Source of the DNA: Paucibacter sp. PLA-PC-4
GTDB lineage: Bacteria; Pseudomonadota; Gammaproteobacteria; Burkholderiales; Burkholderiaceae_C
Assembly: GCF_026241155.1 (NCBI RefSeq)
Contig: NZ_JAPFGP010000007.1
Span: 1 to 64,000, forward strand
Length of the DNA stretch: 64,000 nucleotides
Reading direction: 5' to 3'
This document shows positions 29,449 to 38,289 of the stretch, in pieces. The notes beneath the pieces are model-generated. The model had not been told where the DNA came from, made no database searches, and saw nothing but the letters and a program-made list of their open reading frames with translations. The stretch's first letter is position 1. Every line of letters starts with the position of its first letter. A program made the translations under genes and the position numbers.

Positions 29449-30555
29449 ATGAAGACAGTGGCCGCGCTGCTGGTCGGGCTGATGCTGGTCGCCCCCGCCC
29501 AGGCCCAGATCCAGGCTCAGGCTCAGGCTCAGGCCCAGTCCCCAGCCGCCCCGCAATGGTTGCGGGTGCCGCCGACCTCGGGGCGGTTGACGGCCGCCGA
29601 CATTGCCGTGGTGATCAATACGGCCGACCCCTATTCGGTGGCGGTGGGTGAGCACTACGCCCTGCGGCGCGGCCTGAGCGCCGAGCAGGTTGTCAGGCTA
29701 GAGCTGCCGCTGCGGCCGAGCTTGAGCCCGGCCGAGTTCGATGAGTTGCAGGCGCAGCTGCAGCGGCGCCTGCCGGGCCGGGTTCAGGCACTGGCCTTGG
29801 CCTGGAGCCAGCCCTATGCGGTGGCCTGCAATGCCATCACCGGCGCGCTGGCTCTGGGCTTTCAAGGCGAGCTGTGCAAGCACAGTTGTGCGCCTTCCAA
29901 ACCCTCGCCCTATGTGGCCTACACCGGCCACAAGCCCTTCAGCGATCTCGGCTTGCGGCCGGCCATGCTGTTGGCCGCGCGCTCGGTCGAGCAGGCCCGC
30001 TCGCTGATCGACCGCGGCGTGGCCGCCGACCACAGCCTGGCGCAGCGCGGCACGCCGCCAGTGCAGGCGGTGTTCGCCAGTACGACCGACAAGGCTCGCA
30101 ATGTGCGTGCGCCACTGTTTCCGCCGCCGGGTCGGCTGTGGGCCTGGGGCGTCGAGGTGCGCCAGCTCGATCAAGGCCAGCTGCCGCCGCTGGCCGAAGT
30201 GGTGCTCTACCAGACCGGGCTGGCGCGGGTCGAGGGGCTGGATCAGATTCCCTTCCTGCCCGGCGCCCTGGCCGACCATCTGACCTCGCTGGGCGGGCAA
30301 TTGGAGCGCACCAGCGGCCCGCAGATGAGTGCGCTGGACTGGATAGCGGCGGGTGCTACCGCCAGCCACGGCGCGGTCAGCGAGCCCTGCAACCATTTGC
30401 AGAAGTTCCCGCATCCGCAACTGCTGTTGCTGAACTATCTGCAGGGCGTAAGCGCGCTGGAGGCGTATTGGCGCAGCGTGCTGTGGCCGGCGCAGAGTGT
30501 GTTCGTCGGCGAGCCGCTGGCGGCACCCTTTGCGCGTCAGCCGGATCAGCCCTGA
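29449..30555 (+). CDS. TIGR03790-family exported protein
   Basis: A 368-residue protein with signal peptide MKTVAALLVGLMLVAPAQAQ followed by a short Gln-Ala repeat (IQAQAQAQAQ). The body, beginning AADIAVVINTADPYSVAVGEHYALRRGLS and including QALALAWSQPYAVACNAITGALALG, matches the uncharacterised TIGR03790 family. The function is unknown. ATG 29449 is chosen since it opens directly on the signal peptide. The gene ends one base before the stop of the convergent hpnE gene, leaving no room for a separate terminator. Confidence 0.82.
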   Translation: MKTVAALLVGLMLVAPAQAQIQAQAQAQAQSPAAPQWLRVPPTSGRLTAADIAVVINTADPYSVAVGEHYALRRGLSAEQVVRLELPLRPSLSPAEFDELQAQLQRRLPGRVQALALAWSQPYAVACNAITGALALGFQGELCKHSCAPSKPSPYVAYTGHKPFSDLGLRPAMLLAARSVEQARSLIDRGVAADHSLAQRGTPPVQAVFASTTDKARNVRAPLFPPPGRLWAWGVEVRQLDQGQLPPLAEVVLYQTGLARVEGLDQIPFLPGALADHLTSLGGQLERTSGPQMSALDWIAAGATASHGAVSEPCNHLQKFPHPQLLLLNYLQGVSALEAYWRSVLWPAQSVFVGEPLAAPFARQPDQP

Positions 30556-31815
30556 TCAGGCCTGTTTGATGGCTGCCGCAGCCGCCTGACCGGCGCGTAC
30601 CGCGCCCTCCAGCGTGGCCGGGTAGGGGCCGTCGATATAGTCACCGGCCGCCCACAGCCCCGGTGCGATCGCCGCCGGCGGGCGCTGCAGTCCTGGCGTG
30701 CAGGCAAAGGTGGCGCGCTTCTCGGCGAGCACACGCAGCACGCTCGGCGGGCTGTGCCAGCGCAGTACCGCCAGCGCCTGATCCAGCGTGGCCGCACCGG
30801 CCGCTTCCAGGCCGCGCTCGATCCATGCCGCCGCGCCGCTGATCACGAAGGCGAAGCGGCCCGGCGCATGGCCCAGCTGGCCCAAATCGAACGCGAACTG
30901 CGCCGGCGCAGCCGGGCCATCCTGCAGGGCCAGCATAGGCGCGGGCAGGGTGGAGCCGGGGCTGTGCAGATAGACGGTGATGATGGGCTCGAAGCGCAAC
31001 GCCGCCGCCTGCCGCGCCCAGTGCGCTGCCAGCGGCGTGGTCAGGCGTGCCGCCTCCGGCGCCGGGCAGGCGAGCACGACGGCATCGAAGGGCTGGCCGT
31101 CGACCGACCAGCCCGCGCCCTCGGCCCGCAGCTGCTGGACGCGCCTGCCCAGCAGGATCTCAGCACCGTGCGCCTGCAGCCATTGCCCGGCCGGCTCGGC
31201 CAGCAGCTCGCTCAACGGCCGGCGCGGCAGCAGCAGATCGGAGGAGCCGGGGCCGTCGAACAAGGCGTCGCGCAGCACGCGCAGAAAGACCTGGGCGCTG
31301 GCCTGCTCGGCCGGCGTGTTCAGCGCGGCTACACACAGCGGCGCGATCAGCTCGCGCCGTACCGGCTCGGGCACGCGGCGGCACAGCTGAGCCACGCTCA
31401 GGTCCGCCGCGCAGCGAAACCCCGCCAAGGCCCAAACCAGGCTCTGACCCAGAAAGCGCAGGCGCGCCGCCAGCGGCCAGGCCCGGTAGCTCAGCACGGC
31501 GCGGGCAAAGGCCAATATCGGCGGCCCCGGCCGCAGCCTCAGACCCTCGTGCCCGGGGTAGCGCAGGCGCAGCGGCAAACGCAGCAGGGCGCGGTCCGCA
31601 TCGACGCCCACGCGGCGCATCAGCGCCAGGCTCTGTCGGTAGGCGCCGATCAGGATGTGCTGGCCGTTGTCCAGCTGCGGCGGCTGCGCCAGGCTGCGTG
31701 CACGCCCGCCCAGCTGTGGCGCCATCTCGATCAGCGTCACGCGGTGCCCGGCTTCGGTGGCCCCAACCGCCGCAGCCAGGCCGGCCCAGCCGCCACCGAC
31801 GATGGCGATCTTCAT
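30556..31815 (-). CDS. hpnE: Hydroxysqualene dehydroxylase
   Basis: FAD-dependent enzyme that converts hydroxysqualene to squalene, the last step of the HpnCDE route. At 419 residues, the N-terminal dinucleotide site is MKIAIVGGGWAGLAAAVGATEAGHRVTLIEMAPQLGGRARS, and the C-terminal FAD segment is GLWAAGDYIDGPYPATLEGAVRAGQAAA. It is third in the minus-strand order hpnC-hpnD-hpnE. Unlike the tightly coupled hpnC and hpnD, it is separated from hpnD by 121 bp without a gene. No squalene-hopene cyclase is in the window. Confidence 0.9.
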   Translation of the reverse strand: MKIAIVGGGWAGLAAAVGATEAGHRVTLIEMAPQLGGRARSLAQPPQLDNGQHILIGAYRQSLALMRRVGVDADRALLRLPLRLRYPGHEGLRLRPGPPILAFARAVLSYRAWPLAARLRFLGQSLVWALAGFRCAADLSVAQLCRRVPEPVRRELIAPLCVAALNTPAEQASAQVFLRVLRDALFDGPGSSDLLLPRRPLSELLAEPAGQWLQAHGAEILLGRRVQQLRAEGAGWSVDGQPFDAVVLACPAPEAARLTTPLAAHWARQAAALRFEPIITVYLHSPGSTLPAPMLALQDGPAAPAQFAFDLGQLGHAPGRFAFVISGAAAWIERGLEAAGAATLDQALAVLRWHSPPSVLRVLAEKRATFACTPGLQRPPAAIAPGLWAAGDYIDGPYPATLEGAVRAGQAAAAAIKQA

Positions 31816-31936
31816 GATTGCGCGGCTGCTGCAGACCCGGCTCGGCCGTCGCCAGGCACAAGCAGTCGGCAGGGACTGTTTGTGGCCAGGCTCAGATCGC
31901 TTGAGGGCGCCGGCACAGCCGTTACGCAGTGGTCGA

Positions 31937-32785
31937 TCATCGGCCGCGCCAATTGGTCTTCATCGCGATCCAGAGCTTGCGCAGCGGCGTCAGCGAGATG
32001 CGCTGGTGCAGCACCTGGAACTGCTCAGCCTCGATTTCCCGCAGCAGTGCGCGGTAAATATGGGCCATCATCAGTCCGGGCTTTTGCGCGCGGCGGTCGG
32101 CCTCCGGCAGTAGCGCGAAGGCTTCGTTGTAGAGCGCGTGGGCGCGGCGGGCCTGGAACTGCATCAGCGCGGTGAAGCGTTCGCTATAGCCCCAGGGCTT
32201 GTCTCGCTTGAGAATCTCGTGGGCCTTGACATCGAACTGCTGCAGTTCAGAGATCGGCAGGTAGATGCGGCCGCGCCGCGCATCGTCGCCGACATCGCGG
32301 ATGATATTGGTTAGCTGCAGGGCCTGGCCGAGCTTGTGGGCGTAGGCGATAGTGGCCGGCTCGCTGCGGCCGAATATCCCCGAGGCCACCTCGCCGACCA
32401 CGCCGGCCACCAGATGGCAGTAGCGCTGCAGGCCCGGGTAGTCCAGATAGCGGGTCTGCTCCAGGTCCATCTGGCAGCCCTCGATGACGGCCATCAGATG
32501 CTCGAGCCGGATGTCGTAGTCGGCCACATGGGGCATCAGCGCCTTCATCGCCGGATGCTGAGGCGAGCCGGCAAAGGCGCCCGCGGCCTCCTTGCGCCAC
32601 CAGGCCAGCTTGGTGGCGGCGATGCCGGGGTCCTGGATCTCGTCGACCACGTCGTCGATCTCGCGGCAGAAGGCGTAGAAGGCGGTGATCGCAGCGCGGC
32701 GCGGCGGCGGCAGAAAGAGGAAGGCGTAGTAAAAGCTCGATCCGCTTTTGGCCGCCTTGTCCTGAACGTATTGCTCGGGCGTCAC
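31937..32785 (-). CDS. hpnD: Presqualene diphosphate synthase
   Basis: Condenses two farnesyl diphosphates to presqualene diphosphate. The 282-residue protein has the all-alpha trans-prenyltransferase fold with Asp-rich motifs FYAFCREIDDVVDE and LTNIIRDVGDDARRGRIYLP. GTG 32785 is chosen because the family start VTPEQYVQDKAAKSGSSFYYAFLFL follows, and its first bases overlap the hpnC stop (GTGA). The longer frame to 33025 lies inside hpnC and has no likeness to the family. Confidence 0.93.
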   Translation of the reverse strand: MTPEQYVQDKAAKSGSSFYYAFLFLPPPRRAAITAFYAFCREIDDVVDEIQDPGIAATKLAWWRKEAAGAFAGSPQHPAMKALMPHVADYDIRLEHLMAVIEGCQMDLEQTRYLDYPGLQRYCHLVAGVVGEVASGIFGRSEPATIAYAHKLGQALQLTNIIRDVGDDARRGRIYLPISELQQFDVKAHEILKRDKPWGYSERFTALMQFQARRAHALYNEAFALLPEADRRAQKPGLMMAHIYRALLREIEAEQFQVLHQRISLTPLRKLWIAMKTNWRGR

Positions 32786-33645
32786 TTGGCCTCCGCGCGA
32801 GGGTTCTTGCCCGCGTGCATGCGCAGGGCTCGCCACAACATCGGGGGCAGGTCTATTGCATGCAGTCGGGGGCGGGTGAGCAGGGTGGCGTGATCCATAG
32901 CCTTGATTTTCGCAAGAATGCGCAGGCCGCCTTGTACCACCAGGCGCAGCTCCCAGCCGGCCCGGCCGGGCAGGCGGTGCACCAGCGGCGCGCCCTCGTG
33001 CATCAGGCGCTCGGCCCAGTCGCACAAGTCGCGCAGCAGGGCGCGGGCGGCGGGGCTGTCTTCGCAGCGCTGAAGGGCCTCGGCACTCAGGCCGTGGCGC
33101 GACAGGTCTTGCTGGGGCGCGTAGACGCGACCGCGCGGGCCGTCGCGGCTCATGTCTTGCCAGAAATTGATCAGCTGCAGGCTGGAGCAGATTGCGTCCG
33201 ACTGGCGCAGTGCCTGCGCGTCGGCCACGCCGTACAGATGCAGCAGCAGCCGACCGACCGGGTCGGCCGAGCGGCGGCAGTAGTCGATCAGCTCGGCGCG
33301 ATCGGCATAGCGGGTCTTGACCAGGTCTTGCTCGAAGGCGTCCAGCAGGGCTTCGAGCAGGGACAACGGCAGCCGGTGTCGCTGCAGCACTGGTCCGAGC
33401 GGCGAGAAGACGTGGGCGGCCCAGCGCGGCGACGCTGGCTGGCCGCGCGAGACCGCCTGCAGATCCAGGCGGTAAGCGCGCAGTTCTGCAAGGCGCTGGT
33501 CAGCCGAAGCCTCGCCCTCGTCGGCGATGTCGTCGGCAGTACGGGCGAAGTGGTAGATCGCGGCAATGGCTGGGCGCAGGGCCGGCGGACATAGCCAGGA
33601 AGCGACGGGAAAGTTTTCGTAGTGTTCTATGCTCACGGCCGGCAT
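32782..33645 (-). CDS. hpnC: Squalene-pathway synthase HpnC
   Basis: Converts presqualene diphosphate to hydroxysqualene. A 287-residue relative of squalene/phytoene synthases: IEHYENFPVASWLCPPALRPAIAAIYHFARTADDIADEG holds the first Asp-rich motif and LQLINFWQDMSRDGPRGRVYAP the second. ATG 33645 is selected from homology (MPAVSIEHYENFPVASWL). The stop overlaps the hpnD start. It diverges from an RND efflux adaptor gene across a region that holds a TetR-like palindrome. Confidence 0.92.
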   Translation of the reverse strand: MPAVSIEHYENFPVASWLCPPALRPAIAAIYHFARTADDIADEGEASADQRLAELRAYRLDLQAVSRGQPASPRWAAHVFSPLGPVLQRHRLPLSLLEALLDAFEQDLVKTRYADRAELIDYCRRSADPVGRLLLHLYGVADAQALRQSDAICSSLQLINFWQDMSRDGPRGRVYAPQQDLSRHGLSAEALQRCEDSPAARALLRDLCDWAERLMHEGAPLVHRLPGRAGWELRLVVQGGLRILAKIKAMDHATLLTRPRLHAIDLPPMLWRALRMHAGKNPRAEAK

Positions 33646-33735
33646 TGTGTGCGCTACCGCAGGGTGCGCCGATGCGCGAGGTCGCCAAAACAAGGCACCG
33701 CCGGGTTTGACAGGCCTCAAAGCGACAAATACATT

Positions 33736-33753
33736 ACTGACCAATTAGTCAGT
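33736..33753. promoter_or_regulatory. TetR-type operator candidate between hpnC and the RND operon
   Basis: ACTGAC-CAATTA-GTCAGT: perfect 6-bp arms around an AT-rich centre, the form typical of operators bound by TetR repressors of RND pumps. It lies 35 bp before the adaptor gene. No regulator gene is next to it, so a repressor, if any, is encoded elsewhere. Confidence 0.55.
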
Positions 33754-33787
33754 TACTGCGGCGCTGCCGGCTTTGATGAGGTTACCC

Positions 33788-34891
33788 ATGTCCCAAGTCC
33801 AATCCCTGGGTCTGCTGCTGGCGTCGGCCCTGCTGCTGTCCGCCTGCAGCAAGCCCGCTCCTGCGCCCGAGCCCGAGCGGGCCGTGCGAACCCTGGTGGT
33901 GGCCAGTGACAGTGCTGGGCTCACGCATGAGTACGCGGCCGAGCTGCGCGCCCGCACCGAGTCGCGCTTGTCCTTCCGGGTCAGCGGCAAGCTGTTGGAG
34001 CGCCGCGTCAATCTGGGCGATACCGTCAAGCCGGGTCAGCTGTTGGCCCGCATCGATGCGCAAGACCTGCTGCTGGCCCAGGACGCGGCGCGCGCCGGCA
34101 TGCAGGCCGCCCGCGTCAACCGTGACCAGGCTGGTGCCGACTACAAGCGTTTCATCGAGTTGCACCAGCAGGGTTTCATCAGCGCGGCCGAGCTGGAGCG
34201 GCGCGACGCCGCCTTCAAGGCAGCCCAGGCGCAGCTGGACCAGGCCAAGGCGCAGTCCAGTGCCCAGAGCAATCAGTCGGCCTATGCGCAACTGACGGCT
34301 GATGCCGGCGGTGTGGTGACGGCGGTGTACGCCGAGCCGGGTATGGTTGTGGCGGCCGGAACGCCGGTGCTGCAACTGGCCCATGCGGGGCCCAAAGACG
34401 TGGTGTTCTCTGTACCCGAGCAGATGATTGCGAGCCTGCGCGCGGCGGCCAGCCGGCCCGGCGCGCTGACCGTCAAGCTCTGGGGTAGCGAGCAGGCGGT
34501 GCAGCCGGTACAGCTGCGCGAGGTGTCGGCGGCGGCCGACCCCACCACGCGCACCTTCTTGATCAAGGCTGATGCCGGCAAGCTCGATGCGCGTCTGGGC
34601 CAGACGGCGACCGTGCTGCTGGAGCTGCCAAAGCAGGCGGATGTGATCAAGCTGCCGCTGACGGCGGTGCTGGAGCAGCAGGGCAAGACGTCGGTCTGGC
34701 TGCTCGATGGCAAGACCATGACCTTGAAGCTGCAGCCCATCCAGGTGGCCGGTGCCGATGGCAACGAGGTGGTGGTGTCTGGCGGACTCGTGCCCGGCCA
34801 GGAGGTCGTGACCGCTGGCGTGCATGTATTGACAGCGGGCCTGAAGGTCACGCGTTATGCCGAGCCCGCAGCCGCGGCCGCTTCCCGTTAA
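33788..34891 (+). CDS. RND efflux periplasmic adaptor lipoprotein
   Basis: A 367-residue membrane-fusion protein. The signal peptide ends in the lipobox LSAC (LLLASALLLSACSKP), so the protein is anchored by lipid at the inner membrane. It then shows the hybrid-barrel and lipoyl halves (RTESRLSFRVSGKLLERRVNLGDTVKPGQLLARIDAQD; ADAGGVVTAVYAEPGMVVAAGTPVLQLA) separated by an alpha-helical hairpin (about 90-165). It joins the RND pump encoded 18 bp downstream to an outer membrane channel not present here. ATG 33788 is chosen over 33773 for signal-peptide shape. The substrate cannot be deduced. Confidence 0.92.
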   Translation: MSQVQSLGLLLASALLLSACSKPAPAPEPERAVRTLVVASDSAGLTHEYAAELRARTESRLSFRVSGKLLERRVNLGDTVKPGQLLARIDAQDLLLAQDAARAGMQAARVNRDQAGADYKRFIELHQQGFISAAELERRDAAFKAAQAQLDQAKAQSSAQSNQSAYAQLTADAGGVVTAVYAEPGMVVAAGTPVLQLAHAGPKDVVFSVPEQMIASLRAAASRPGALTVKLWGSEQAVQPVQLREVSAAADPTTRTFLIKADAGKLDARLGQTATVLLELPKQADVIKLPLTAVLEQQGKTSVWLLDGKTMTLKLQPIQVAGADGNEVVVSGGLVPGQEVVTAGVHVLTAGLKVTRYAEPAAAAASR

Positions 34892-34909
34892 GAACAAGGC
34901 CAGGCACGC

Positions 34910-37900
34910 ATGAGCACTCCGAACAAGCCCTATGTGGGCTCACGCTTCAATGTGTCCCGCTGGGCCTTGGAGCATCCGGCCCTGACCCGTTATCTGATGG
35001 TGGTGCTGATGGTGATGGGCTTTGCCGCCTATTTCCAGCTGGGCCAGGACGAGGATCCGCCGTTCACTTTCCGCATCATGGTGGTCCAGGCCTTCTGGCC
35101 AGGCGCGACCGCGCAGCAGGTGGCCGAGCAGGTGACCGACAAGATCGAGAAGACACTGCAGGAGGTGCCGCATGCCGACAAGATCCGCAGTTTCACGAAG
35201 CCGGGCGAGTCGCTGACCCTGTTCCAACTCAAGGACAGCACGCCGGCCAAAGAGGTCGCGGGCACCTGGTATCTGGTGCGAAAAAAGATCGGCGATATGC
35301 GCCACACCCTGCCGCAGGGGGTGCTCGGACCGCTGTTCAATGACGAATTCGGTGATGTCTACGGCTCCATCTTGGCGCTGTCGGCCGATGGCTTCAGCCG
35401 TGAGGAATTGCGCGAGCACGCCGACCGTGTGCGGGCCCAGCTGCTGAAGCTGCCCGATGTTGCCAAGGTCGAGACCTTTGGCGCCCAGGCGGAAAAGCTC
35501 TTCATCGAGATCTCGCAAAAGCGCTTGGCCGAGCTGGGCCTGGACTTCAGCCAAGTGATCAATCAGCTCGGAGCGCAAAACGCGGTGGAGGGCGCCGGTG
35601 TGCTCAATGCCGGCAGCGGCAATCTGCAGGTGCGCATCGGTGGCCAGTTCAACTCGGTGCAGGCGCTGAAGGACTTCCCGATTCGCGCGATCAATCCCGT
35701 GACCGGCATCGCCAGCAGCATCCGCCTGTCCGATATCGCCGATATCAAGCGCGCCTATGCTGATCCGCCGTCCATCATGGTGCGCCACCAGGGCAAGGAT
35801 GTGGTGGCGCTGGGCATCTCGATGTCCAAGGGCGGCGACATCATCGCGCTGGGCAAGGCCTTGCAAGCGGCCAGCGCCAAGATCCGCAAGGAGCTGCCGG
35901 CTGGCATCGAGCTGGCACAGATCCAGGATCAGCCGCAGGCGGTGACGCGCTCGGTCAACGAATTTGTGCAGGTGTTGATCGAGGCGGTGGTGATCGTGCT
36001 GGCGGTCAGCTTCATCGCGCTGGGCCTGCACACCAAGCCGCTGCGCATTGACATCTGGCCCGGTCTGGTGGTGGCGATCACGATCCCGCTGGTGCTGGCG
36101 ATCACCTTTGTGACGATGTTTTACTGGAGCGTGGGCCTGCACAAGATCTCGCTGGGCTCGCTGATCATCGCGCTGGGTCTGCTGGTCGACGACGCCATCA
36201 TTGCGGTCGAGATGATGGTGCGCAAGCTCGAAGAGGGCTATGACAAGATGCACGCCGCGACGTTTGCCTATGACGCGACGGCGATGCCCATGCTGACCGG
36301 TACCCTGATCACGGCGGTGGGCTTCCTGCCCATCGGCATGGCCCAGTCGGCCACCGGTGAGTACACCTTCGCGATCTTCGCGGTGACTGCGGCCGCGCTG
36401 GTGATCTCCTGGGTGGTGTCGATCTATTTCGTCCCTTATCTGGGCTCGCTGCTGCTGCGCAGCCATGTGGCCGGCCAGGGCGCAGCGCACGAGTTGTTCG
36501 ACACGCCGTTCTACAACCGCTTTCGCCGCATGGTGCTGTGGTGCGTGCAAAACCGCTGGAAGACCATCGGCATGACGGTGCTGATCTTCGCGCTGGGCTT
36601 GGTTGGCATGGGGCGGGTGCAGCAGCAGTTCTTCCCGGACTCCAGCCGTCCGGAGATCCTGGTCGACTTCACGCTACCGGAGGGTGCGACGATAGAGCAA
36701 AGCCGCGCGATCGCGCAGCGCTTTGAGGCGCGCATGATGCGCGAGCCGGGCGTCGACTCTGTCAGCACCTGGATCGGCAGCGGCGTGCCGCGCTTTTATC
36801 TGCCGCTGGACCAGATCTTTCCGGCGCCCAACGTCAGCCAGGCCATCGTGCTGCCGAAGAATCTGCGCGAGCGCGAGGCCTTGCGCAAGCGTCTGCCGGC
36901 ACTGGTGGCGGCCGAGTTCCCAGAGGTGCGCAGCCGCGTCAAGCTGCTGCCCAATGGCCCGCCGGTGTCGTATCCAGTGCAATTCCGTGTCGCTGGCAGC
37001 GATGTCGCGACCGTGCGGATGTGGGCCGACCAGGCCAAGGCGATTTTGCGCGCCAACCCGAATATGCGCGGCGTCAACGACAACTGGAACGAGTCGGTCA
37101 AGTCGCTGCGCCTGGAGGTTGATCAGGACAAGGCGCGCGCGCTGGGTGTCAGCAGCCAGAGCCTGGCTCAGGCCTCGCGCACCTTGCTGTCCGGCAGCAC
37201 GATCGGCCAGTACCGCGAGGCAGACAAGCTGATCGATATCGTGCTGCGCCAGCCGCTGGCCGAGCGCGAGGCCATCACCGATCTGGGCAATGCCTATGTG
37301 CCGACGGCCAGCGGACGCAGCATTCCGCTGACCCAGATCGCCAAGGTCAGCTTTGAATGGGAGCCAGGTCTGCTGCAGCGCGAGGGCCGCAATTACGCGA
37401 TCACCGTGCAGGGCGATGTGGCCGAGGGCATGCAAGGGGCCACGGTCTCGGCACAGATCTGGCCGCAGCTCAAGCAATTGCAGGCGAAGATGCCGCTGGG
37501 CTATTCGATCGATGTGGCCGGGGCGGTGGAGGAGAGCAGCAAGGGCCAAGGCTCGATTGCAGCCGGCGTGCCCATCATGCTGTTTATCACCTTCACCTTG
37601 CTGATGCTGCAACTGCAGAGCTTCTCGCGCTCGATGTTGGTGTTCTTGACCGGGCCGCTGGGCATTGCCGGCGTGGCCGCGGCGCTGCTGCTACTGGACC
37701 GGCCTTTCGGCTTTGTCGCGCTGCTGGGCGTGATCGCGCTGATGGGCATGATCATGCGCAACTCGGTGATCCTGATCGACCAGATCGAGCAGGACCGCGA
37801 GCGCGGGGTGCCGGCATGGCAGGCGATTGTCGAGTCGGCCGTGCGGCGCTTTCGGCCCATCGTGCTGACGGCCGCAGCCGCCGTGCTGGCCATGGTGCCG

Positions 37901-38050
37901 CTGTCGCGCTCAGTGTTCTGGGGGCCGATGGCCGTGGCCATCATGGGCGGCTTGATCGTCGCGACCGCGCTGACCCTGCTGGCGCTGCCGGCGATGTATG
38001 CGGCTTGGTTCCGCATCCAGCGTCCCAGCGAGGCTGCGTCGCGTTTCTGA
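34910..38050 (+). CDS. RND efflux pump inner-membrane permease
   Basis: A 1046-residue proton-driven transporter of the AcrB/HAE superfamily. It has 12 membrane helices in two halves with two large periplasmic loops. The proton-relay aspartates are visible in IALGLLVDDAIIAVEMMVRKLEEG (helix 4), and the second half has ALLGVIALMGMIMRNSVILIDQIEQDRERG. The N-terminus MSTPNKPYVGSRFNVSRWALEHPALTRYL is a little longer than usual. It resembles the two-gene adaptor-pump systems of Betaproteobacteria more than AcrB proper. It is co-transcribed with the adaptor upstream. Confidence 0.94.
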   Translation: MSTPNKPYVGSRFNVSRWALEHPALTRYLMVVLMVMGFAAYFQLGQDEDPPFTFRIMVVQAFWPGATAQQVAEQVTDKIEKTLQEVPHADKIRSFTKPGESLTLFQLKDSTPAKEVAGTWYLVRKKIGDMRHTLPQGVLGPLFNDEFGDVYGSILALSADGFSREELREHADRVRAQLLKLPDVAKVETFGAQAEKLFIEISQKRLAELGLDFSQVINQLGAQNAVEGAGVLNAGSGNLQVRIGGQFNSVQALKDFPIRAINPVTGIASSIRLSDIADIKRAYADPPSIMVRHQGKDVVALGISMSKGGDIIALGKALQAASAKIRKELPAGIELAQIQDQPQAVTRSVNEFVQVLIEAVVIVLAVSFIALGLHTKPLRIDIWPGLVVAITIPLVLAITFVTMFYWSVGLHKISLGSLIIALGLLVDDAIIAVEMMVRKLEEGYDKMHAATFAYDATAMPMLTGTLITAVGFLPIGMAQSATGEYTFAIFAVTAAALVISWVVSIYFVPYLGSLLLRSHVAGQGAAHELFDTPFYNRFRRMVLWCVQNRWKTIGMTVLIFALGLVGMGRVQQQFFPDSSRPEILVDFTLPEGATIEQSRAIAQRFEARMMREPGVDSVSTWIGSGVPRFYLPLDQIFPAPNVSQAIVLPKNLREREALRKRLPALVAAEFPEVRSRVKLLPNGPPVSYPVQFRVAGSDVATVRMWADQAKAILRANPNMRGVNDNWNESVKSLRLEVDQDKARALGVSSQSLAQASRTLLSGSTIGQYREADKLIDIVLRQPLAEREAITDLGNAYVPTASGRSIPLTQIAKVSFEWEPGLLQREGRNYAITVQGDVAEGMQGATVSAQIWPQLKQLQAKMPLGYSIDVAGAVEESSKGQGSIAAGVPIMLFITFTLLMLQLQSFSRSMLVFLTGPLGIAGVAAALLLLDRPFGFVALLGVIALMGMIMRNSVILIDQIEQDRERGVPAWQAIVESAVRRFRPIVLTAAAAVLAMVPLSRSVFWGPMAVAIMGGLIVATALTLLALPAMYAAWFRIQRPSEAASRF

Positions 38051-38179
38051 TAGTCCGGGTTTACCTGGGCCAAATCTTCGGGCCGGCGAGAGGCTACAAT
38101 CTCCGGTTTACCGAATTGCCACAGGGTTGAGGCGGCGCCGGGAGTCTTCTTCGGCATCAACACGATCCTGGATCCACTA

Positions 38180-38266
38180 GCGCGGGTGGCGAAATTGGTA
38201 GACGCACCAGGTTTAGGTCCTGACGCCTTCACGGGCGTGCCGGTTCGAGTCCGGCCCCGCGCACCA
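38180..38266 (+). tRNA. tRNA-Leu(UAG)
   Basis: An 87-nt type II tRNA. Acceptor stem GCGCGGG pairs with CCCGCGC, followed by discriminator A and an encoded CCA. The D-arm GGCGAAATTGGTAGACGC is typical of leucine tRNAs, the anticodon TAG is at 38214-38216, and the T-loop is GGTTCGAGTCC. It reads CUA, the codon used three times in a row in the leuA leader. It sits just upstream of tig, a common arrangement in Burkholderiales. Confidence 0.96.
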
Positions 38267-38289
38267 GATAACTTTGTATTGAGTCAACT

